Origin: Nanobdellota archaeon
GTDB taxonomy: Archaea > Nanobdellota > Nanobdellia > Woesearchaeales > CG1-02-33-12
Direction: 5' to 3'
NCBI GenBank assembly: GCA_018901315.1
Contig: JAHIFA010000054.1
Coordinates: 1 to 10,679 of the forward strand
DNA: 10,679 nt
In this document: positions 5,990 through 10,679 of the stretch, piece by piece
Numbering within the stretch: position 1 is the first letter of the stretch
How the letters are laid out: every line of letters starts with the position of its first letter
The notes under the pieces: generated by a model
Seen by the model: only the letters and a program-made list of their open reading frames with translations
Databases searched by the model: none
What the model was told of the DNA's origin: nothing
Position numbers and translations under genes: made by a program

Positions 5990-6340
5990 TTACTCTTTTG
6001 CAATTTTTTCAAGATTAGCAATCCTTCTATCAAGGTCATTCAGGATTAGCTTTATTGTATCTAGCTTTGATGAGATAAGCTCTAGTTCCTTGTCAGTTGT
6101 AGTTGACTGCCGGGTTTGCTTAAATGATTCTATGCTTGATGGATTTTGCAAACTAAAATCTGTTTGTTCAAATTCAGGCATTCCATATTCAGGCTTGGCC
6201 ATATCACTGGATGGCATTCCTGTCCTGTCAAAACCAATATCCTCATTTAATCCTATATTATCCTTTATGAGAGAATCCCTGTCTTCAGAAAACTTTTTTT
6301 TACCAAATTGAAACCTATCAAAAAAACCTATGTCAATCAC
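5990..6340 (-). CDS. Small coiled-coil protein, hypothetical (116 aa)
   Basis: I recognise no domain of known function. The N-terminal two-thirds is polar and probably disordered, with Met-Pro-Glu-rich stretches (GMPSSDMAKPEYGMPEFEQ). Residues about 84-115 (ELELISSKLDTIKLILNDL onward to ANLEKIAKE) have clear heptad spacing of Leu/Ile and should form a coiled coil, probably oligomerising or binding a partner helix. The start is GTG at 6340; GTGA overlaps the upstream TGA, and AGGGG in the preceding sequence can serve as a Shine-Dalgarno motif. It lies between the two-helix membrane protein and lspA. This tight coupling suggests a shared envelope task, possibly as a cytoplasmic adaptor. That role is inference. 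Confidence 0.75.
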   Translation of the reverse strand: MIDIGFFDRFQFGKKKFSEDRDSLIKDNIGLNEDIGFDRTGMPSSDMAKPEYGMPEFEQTDFSLQNPSSIESFKQTRQSTTTDKELELISSKLDTIKLILNDLDRRIANLEKIAKE

Positions 6341-7080
6341 CCCTTTATTGTTTGGTTAATCTTATTAATGGCACTATCCTTTGCCTCTTCAAACATTTTC
6401 TTAATAAAAGATGTTGGAATTAGTCCTATAAACTTAAATACAGCTGTTTCAGGATATATTATAATATTTTTTTCCTTATACTCGCTGAATATGAAGAATG
6501 TGCCTTTTTTTTCAATTGCTTCACTGAATAAAGCAGCAAAAACCTGAGACTTAAATTCCACAGGGTCACTAATGCCATTAAGAGCAGGATCCATGCCTGT
6601 TTCACTCTTATATAAACTAATTGGATCATTGGATTTCAGCACAGAATAAAGAAAGTTTTTTGAGAGTTCCTTCCCATTAAAATTAACCTTTTCATCAACT
6701 AAATCAAACGCCTTAAGGTCAATTATAAACATCTTCTGGTTATTACCAAGCATTTTCTTATAATCTTGTTTTTTGAAGCTGTTTTGATATTCTGCAACCT
6801 GGCTTATTCTCAGAAATTCTGCTTCCTCTTCAAAATCTGTTGCAACAAAACCAGCAACAATCTTTTCATTATCCTGCAAAAGCATAAGCTTTGGCTTGCT
6901 TTCAAGATTATCCTTTAGCTCAACTGCATCTTTATATGTAAAAAAGCCAAAAATGCTTGTTATCAGAAAAGCAATAATCAATATCATAAGAACTGCCTTG
7001 ATGAGTTTTGTAACAATCTTTAATATTACTATTGAAACTACCACAAAAATAATTATTGTTATTATCAAACCAGTATCCAT
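6337..7080 (-). CDS. Two-helix membrane protein with soluble C-terminal domain, unknown function
   Basis: 247 residues. Two N-terminal membrane helices (about 4-20 and 27-48) are separated by a short lysine-containing loop (KIVTKLIK), followed by a soluble domain of about 190 residues. That domain alternates strands and helices (KLMLLQDNEKIVAGFVA, KMFIIDLKAFDLV, GTFFIFSEYKEKNIIIYPE) and ends in an amphipathic helix. No catalytic motif is apparent and I cannot name a family. The ATG at 7080 has AGAGGT 3-4 nt upstream and a TATTTAAA-type promoter element just before a short leader. It is the first gene of the operon with the coiled-coil gene (4-nt overlap) and lspA. The context points to envelope biogenesis, but that is inference only. 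Confidence 0.75.
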   Translation of the reverse strand: MDTGLIITIIIFVVVSIVILKIVTKLIKAVLMILIIAFLITSIFGFFTYKDAVELKDNLESKPKLMLLQDNEKIVAGFVATDFEEEAEFLRISQVAEYQNSFKKQDYKKMLGNNQKMFIIDLKAFDLVDEKVNFNGKELSKNFLYSVLKSNDPISLYKSETGMDPALNGISDPVEFKSQVFAALFSEAIEKKGTFFIFSEYKEKNIIIYPETAVFKFIGLIPTSFIKKMFEEAKDSAINKINQTIKG

Positions 7081-7113
7081 TTTACCTCTTTTTATATCTC
7101 TAAAACATATTTT

Positions 7114-7126
7114 TATTTAAACCTTT
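7114..7126 (-). promoter_or_regulatory. Promoter of the membrane protein-coiled coil-lspA operon
   Basis: On the minus strand AAAAAGG precedes TTTAAATA (7114-7121). Transcription should start near 7092, giving a leader of about 12 nt that contains the AGAGGT ribosome-binding motif at 7084-7089. Confidence 0.5.
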
Positions 7127-7131
7127 TTGTT

Positions 7132-7830
7132 TTAGCCAACTATTTTCAGCAATGGATCATTTTTCCCATAAGGCTTTTTGCTGTAATGCCTTTTTGCATG
7201 CTCGACTATCAGGGCATGGTACTCCTTGAAAATCCTGTGATTATGCTCTAAGTTATCCATAAAGAGCTTTTGAACCTCATCATAAGCTGCTTCAGGCTTT
7301 ATAACTCCAAGATTTGCAAAAATTCGCCTGGTGTATGTGTCAATAACAAAAATCTGCTTGTCAAGGGCGTAAAGAAGGATTGAGTCAGCTGTTTCAGGTC
7401 CAATGCCATTAATATTTAACAGGAGTTTTCTTGATTCCCACAAGTCCGTCTTCCTGAGCTTTTTAATAGGATATTTTTTTAGGAACTCTGCAACATTCTT
7501 TAGCTTCTTTGCCTTCTGGTTGAAATAACCTGAGCTCTTAATGGCTTGGGCAAGGACTTCATGCTTTACTTTGAATATTTGGTTAATATCAATGAGATTT
7601 AGCCTATTAAGTTCAATGATTACTCGCTCTACATTTGGTTTCCATTGTGTGTTTTGTGTCAGCACGGCACCGAATATTATTTCCAATCGTTGCTTATCAT
7701 TTTTTGTAGCAATGCCATAAATAGGGGCTGTTTCAGAGCCGGAGCAGTAATTAACTGGTGTTACCGGCCACCAGCCTTGAAAACCATATTCCTTGAGCAA
7801 TATACTGTATATTCTCTTTAGCAGATTCAT
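7132..7830 (-). CDS. Endonuclease III-like HhH-GPD DNA glycosylase (COG2231/MagIII-like), Fe-S cysteines absent
   Basis: 232 residues with the base-excision helix-hairpin-helix fold. GFQGWWPV (16-23) and IIFGAVLTQNTQWKPNVE (51-68) are hallmarks of the endonuclease III-related group that includes H. pylori 3-methyladenine glycosylase MagIII. The hairpin is NINGIGPETADSILLYAL; the Lys of bifunctional endonuclease III is Glu146 here, while the catalytic Asp is kept in FVIDTYTRRIF (Asp164). It therefore probably removes damaged bases without lyase activity. The C-terminal stretch EYHALIVEHAKRHYSKKP (203-220) fits the family, but the cysteines that usually bind a 4Fe-4S cluster after it are all replaced (KRHYSKKPYGKNDPL). 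The only Cys is Cys29. Substrate cannot be read from sequence; alkylated purines are a reasonable guess. It starts 8 nt after the channel gene and is co-transcribed with it. Confidence 0.88.
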   Translation of the reverse strand: MNLLKRIYSILLKEYGFQGWWPVTPVNYCSGSETAPIYGIATKNDKQRLEIIFGAVLTQNTQWKPNVERVIIELNRLNLIDINQIFKVKHEVLAQAIKSSGYFNQKAKKLKNVAEFLKKYPIKKLRKTDLWESRKLLLNINGIGPETADSILLYALDKQIFVIDTYTRRIFANLGVIKPEAAYDEVQKLFMDNLEHNHRIFKEYHALIVEHAKRHYSKKPYGKNDPLLKIVG

Positions 7831-7838
7831 CTTGTTTC

Positions 7839-8711
7839 TTATTCTTTTTTAAGTTCTACTATTTTATTTATATCCTGAACAACAACATCTACCTGTGATT
7901 TTAGGTTCTTTACAGCCTGGTTAGATAAATTTTTAATTGCCCCAATATGTTCAAAGAGCAGGCTGCTTTGTTTAGTGCTGTTCTTTATCAAACTTATTGT
8001 GATGTCTCTTCTCCACTCAATCTTCTGATTCTCTAATATACTGATTAATTCAAGAAGCTTTTCTAATGACTGTGTAATACTAATAAAAATTAGTTCTGCA
8101 TTTACAGGATCAATATCTTTTGTAAAATGATTGATTCTGCTTTTTGTAAATAATGTAAATATCTGCTGCAATGAGTCTTCTAAGGATGCGATGTAGGTAT
8201 ACATATCAATAATCTCTCTTTTTTTTATTATACCTTCCTCAATATGATCTATTATCCTGTTTATATTCTGCCTAAATAATAGCAATGAAGACCTAATCCT
8301 GCTAATCTTCTCACCGAGAGAAATCTCATACACTTCATTTAGTATTATATCCTGCTTTATAGAAACAAGCTTTGATGTAACAAATGCCAACAAAAGCAAT
8401 CCGCAAACAACTTCAATTAAAGCAAGAATCCTGAATCCTCCAAAAGGTATAATATCACCAAAGCCAGTTGTTGTTGCAGTTATAAAACTAAAATATATTG
8501 CATCAAAAATACTCAAACTGGTTTTATCTCCCAAAGCTTGGTATAGATAAGAAGTGCCTTTTGTTAAGAAATGATACACAAAACCAAACATCATTATAAC
8601 AAAAGCCCATATAAGGAAAATATGCAGAAATGATAGCTTGTCAAACCAGGCATTCATACTCTTTTTCTTTAAACTTCTTAACAATTGGCTAAGGGGGATG
8701 TATTTTTTCAT
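7839..8711 (-). CDS. Two-helix potassium-channel-like protein with long helical C-terminal domain
   Basis: 290 residues. A basic N-terminus (LRSLKKK) leads to membrane helix 1 (about 28-50), a pore helix with selectivity filter TTTGFGDIIPFG (81-92) and membrane helix 2 (about 94-116). TTGFGD matches the TVGYGD signature of K+ channels, so four copies should form a K+ pore. The remaining 170 residues are predicted helical, rich in Ile, Leu, Lys and Glu, with no recognisable RCK/TrkA nucleotide-binding motif (no GxGxxG). The gating domain is therefore unusual, perhaps a coiled-coil bundle. The ATG at 8711 lies about 26 nt from a TATA box, so the mRNA is likely leaderless. The glycosylase gene follows after 8 nt. 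Channel identity is strong for the pore; ion selectivity and the gating signal are inferred. Confidence 0.87.
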   Translation of the reverse strand: MKKYIPLSQLLRSLKKKSMNAWFDKLSFLHIFLIWAFVIMMFGFVYHFLTKGTSYLYQALGDKTSLSIFDAIYFSFITATTTGFGDIIPFGGFRILALIEVVCGLLLLAFVTSKLVSIKQDIILNEVYEISLGEKISRIRSSLLLFRQNINRIIDHIEEGIIKKREIIDMYTYIASLEDSLQQIFTLFTKSRINHFTKDIDPVNAELIFISITQSLEKLLELISILENQKIEWRRDITISLIKNSTKQSSLLFEHIGAIKNLSNQAVKNLKSQVDVVVQDINKIVELKKE

Positions 8712-8733
8712 ATAAAATGAGGTGCATATGTCC

Positions 8734-8743
8734 TATATAAATT
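8734..8743 (-). promoter_or_regulatory. Promoter of the channel-glycosylase operon
   Basis: On the minus strand AAAAT precedes TTTATATA (8734-8741), centred 26 nt before the ATG at 8711, implying a leaderless transcript. Confidence 0.6.
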
Positions 8744-8752
8744 TTGCTTTAT

Positions 8753-8759
8753 AAAAAAA
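8753..8759 (-). terminator. T7 tract after the GT4-HAD gene
   Basis: Two bases past the stop codon of the glycosyltransferase gene the minus strand has seven consecutive T. Such a tract is enough for archaeal intrinsic termination. It lies just upstream of the channel promoter, separating the two transcription units. Confidence 0.4.
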
Positions 8760-8761
8760 GA

Positions 8762-10679
8762 TTATTTTATTTCATTTAATTGCCTGATTATTTCTTTGAC
8801 TCCCATTGTAGATGGGTCTTTTGTTACCTGGTCTGCAAGCTTCTTAAGTTTTTTATTAGCATTTGATAATGCTACCTTAAACCCAGGATTCAAAAACATA
8901 TCCACATCGTTCTCCCCGTCTCCAATAACAATTGTCTTTTCCATATCAATATTTAAGTATTGCATTGCCAGCCTTAATCCAAGTCCTTTATTAACATTTA
9001 TTGGTGCTACTATAATTTCATCAACATTTTTCACAAAGCACACTCTATCTGCAATCTTTCCTAATTCTTTCCTTATAAGTTTTTCATCCTCAATTTTGTT
9101 GCTTGTTATTACTCTTCCGTTTACTGTGTTTGGAAGATTAAGATTTTTAATTATTTTCTTTGCTCTTCTCATATAAATTGTGTTTAGGGTAATTGTTTTT
9201 TTAGTGGAAGGAAAATAGATGACTGCCCCATTTTCTGCAACAACACATCTCCATATATTGAATTTATTGCAGAGCTTTTTTACATAATAAATACTCCTCC
9301 CAGTTGCGAGGATTAAATCTATTCCTAAATTTTTTAAATCATTTAAGAGCTCCTTATCAAAATCAGCAGGGTCAAACTCTGGCTTTCCTGGCCTGTCTGT
9401 TATTGTTCTGTCAAGGTCAGTTATTATTGTCTTGACATCAGACCGATTTAAATACTTGATCTTATGAAATTCATTCTTAGCTTTAATAACCTTATTATAT
9501 ACAATTAAATGTTTCTCAATACCTATTTCCATCTTGAAATTATTTTCAACAATTTCAACAGACTTCTTTGACATTCTATCTCTTAATTTATTATTTTTAA
9601 GAATTCTTATAATTTTGTCAGATGTTGCATTAATATCTCCAACATCAACAAGAAACCCATTCTCATTATCTTTAACCTGTATTGGTATGCCGCCAACTTT
9701 TGTTCCTACAATTGGGTTTCCACAGGCCATACCTTCTGTAACAGAAAGACCAAAACCCTCATTTTTTGAGCATAATGCAACAATGTCAGCACTATTATAC
9801 AGTTCTGGAAGAATGTTGTAATCAATATTTCCAGTAAAAATAATATCTTTATCAAGATTAAGGTCTTTTATAAGCTGCTGCACTTTTTGATTCAGAATTT
9901 CCCTGTCTTTTGACAGCTTGCTGCTCATTGATTTTCCTCCTACGAAGACAAGCTTTGCATTAGGAACATCTTTTAGTATTTTTGGCATAGCTTTAATAAG
10001 CTGTTCGTGACCGCACTTTGCATCAACACGCTGTACGCATAATATAACTTTTGAATCTTTAGGGATACCATATTTTTCTCTTACAACTGTCTTATTAACA
10101 TCCATAACTTTGAATAATTTTGTATTTGCTATTGGATAAATTAATTCTGTTTTATCTCTTGAAAGGCCTGCATTTACTGCTGCCCCTATATATTCAGGTG
10201 AGGAGAAAATTATCTTATCATATTCATTTAGATTTTTTATAAGGAATTCTGAAAGTGGCTTTGACATATTTTCAATGAAGGGTATGTGCCATGTTAAAAT
10301 CAATGGAGTTCCTCTTGGGACATATCTGTAAGCAAAAAGAAGCTGGAAATCATGTATATGCACAATATCGGCATGATCTTCTTCAAGAAGCTCTTTTATT
10401 TTTTCCCCAAAATACTCATTTACAGTATTAAAATCAGAAAACCCTTCCATCTGGTCTGCAGGCTTTCTAAACTCATTCTTATTGTAATGGCATTCTTTGT
10501 ACACTTCTTCTTTAAATTTGCTGTAACCTTCCATTATCCTAGAGTCAATAGGCTCTTTAGGCACCCTAAAAATAGATACGCCCTTTATTTCATCCTGGTT
10601 TTCATCTCCAGATGGTCTTAAATGCACTTCAACAACTTCATTGCCATTCTTTACCATCTCTTTGCAGAGATTAAGAAGA
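8762..10679 (-). CDS. GT4 glycosyltransferase fused to HAD-IIB phosphatase (N-terminus beyond window)
   Basis: The frame is open through the right edge. The codons before the ATG at 10657 read LLNLCKE and continue a typical GT4 N-terminus (LLNLCKEMVKNGNEVVEVHL), so the true start lies outside; at least 638 residues are present. Numbered from the Met at 10657: the rest of the N-terminal Rossmann domain has DIVHIHDF (98-105) and LTWHIPF. The sugar-nucleotide domain has CVQRVDAKCG (Arg210, Lys214), LVFVGG and EGFGLSVTEGMACGNPIVGT with the EX7E pair Glu300/Glu308. From about 405 comes a HAD phosphatase: DLDRTITD (Asp414, Asp416), ATGRS (Thr452), NVNKGLG (Lys557) and GDGENDVDMF (Asp580, Asp584). 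A synthase-phosphatase fusion fits making a phosphorylated disaccharide or glycoside and then dephosphorylating it, as in sucrose-phosphate synthase/phosphatase. The actual sugars are unknown. The HAD part also resembles archaeal phosphoglycolate phosphatases. Confidence 0.92.
   Translation of the reverse strand, partial: LLNLCKEMVKNGNEVVEVHLRPSGDENQDEIKGVSIFRVPKEPIDSRIMEGYSKFKEEVYKECHYNKNEFRKPADQMEGFSDFNTVNEYFGEKIKELLEEDHADIVHIHDFQLLFAYRYVPRGTPLILTWHIPFIENMSKPLSEFLIKNLNEYDKIIFSSPEYIGAAVNAGLSRDKTELIYPIANTKLFKVMDVNKTVVREKYGIPKDSKVILCVQRVDAKCGHEQLIKAMPKILKDVPNAKLVFVGGKSMSSKLSKDREILNQKVQQLIKDLNLDKDIIFTGNIDYNILPELYNSADIVALCSKNEGFGLSVTEGMACGNPIVGTKVGGIPIQVKDNENGFLVDVGDINATSDKIIRILKNNKLRDRMSKKSVEIVENNFKMEIGIEKHLIVYNKVIKAKNEFHKIKYLNRSDVKTIITDLDRTITDRPGKPEFDPADFDKELLNDLKNLGIDLILATGRSIYYVKKLCNKFNIWRCVVAENGAVIYFPSTKKTITLNTIYMRRAKKIIKNLNLPNTVNGRVITSNKIEDEKLIRKELGKIADRVCFVKNVDEIIVAPINVNKGLGLRLAMQYLNIDMEKTIVIGDGENDVDMFLNPGFKVALSNANKKLKKLADQVTKDPSTMGVKEIIRQLNEIK

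Noticed and set aside
5844..6311. Plus-strand open frame of 155 codons
   Set aside because: It is antisense to lspA and the coiled-coil gene, both of which have clear motifs and operon spacing.
8796..9176. Plus-strand open frame of 126 codons
   Set aside because: It is antisense to the HAD phosphatase domain, whose catalytic motifs are intact on the other strand.

Overview
The window is about one-third G+C and reads as archaeal. It encodes translation factor aIF1A, a type II methionine aminopeptidase, a 20S proteasome beta subunit and the KH/metallo-beta-lactamase/beta-CASP RNase FttA (aCPSF1). Many starts have a TATA box of the TTTATATA type centred about 26 nt upstream. Compact, mostly single-domain genes, several orphan membrane proteins and an LspA homologue suggest a DPANN archaeon, perhaps Woesearchaeota/Pacearchaeota-like. 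That placement is inference. No rRNA, tRNA, CRISPR, insertion sequence or phage gene was found, and no gene-free stretch exceeds 300 bases; the longest is the roughly 180-base divergent promoter region around 4274-4455.

Layout. On the minus strand, from the left edge: map (cut off by the window start); a 24-codon single-helix membrane ORF; an S26-type signal-peptidase-like gene; an orphan gene of about 80 codons; fttA; and psmB. Divergent from psmB, on the plus strand, lie the aIF1A gene and a four-helix membrane protein with a C-terminal Ada-like zinc-binding motif. Convergent with these is a minus-strand operon: a two-helix membrane protein, a small coiled-coil protein (GTGA overlap) and lspA (6-nt gap). 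Then come a K+-channel-like gene followed 8 nt later by an endonuclease III-like glycosylase, and finally a GT4 glycosyltransferase-HAD phosphatase fusion that runs off the right edge.

How the parts fit. psmB-fttA pairs protein turnover with transcription termination/RNA 3'-end formation, an arrangement known in other archaea. map, the S26 peptidase and lspA all act on protein N-termini or signal peptides, and lspA travels with two uncharacterised envelope-type genes. Promoters fall into two classes: five genes look leaderless (map, the orphan, aIF1A, the zinc membrane protein, the channel), and three have short leaders with a Shine-Dalgarno-like motif (S26 peptidase, psmB, the two-helix protein).

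Most notable: a ~36-bp promoter block repeated on both sides of the orphan gene; the hidden 24-codon membrane ORF; an endonuclease III relative that has lost its Fe-S cysteines and lyase lysine; the GT4-HAD fusion; and an archaeal lspA operon. I did not find convincing evidence of a large new defence or mobile system.
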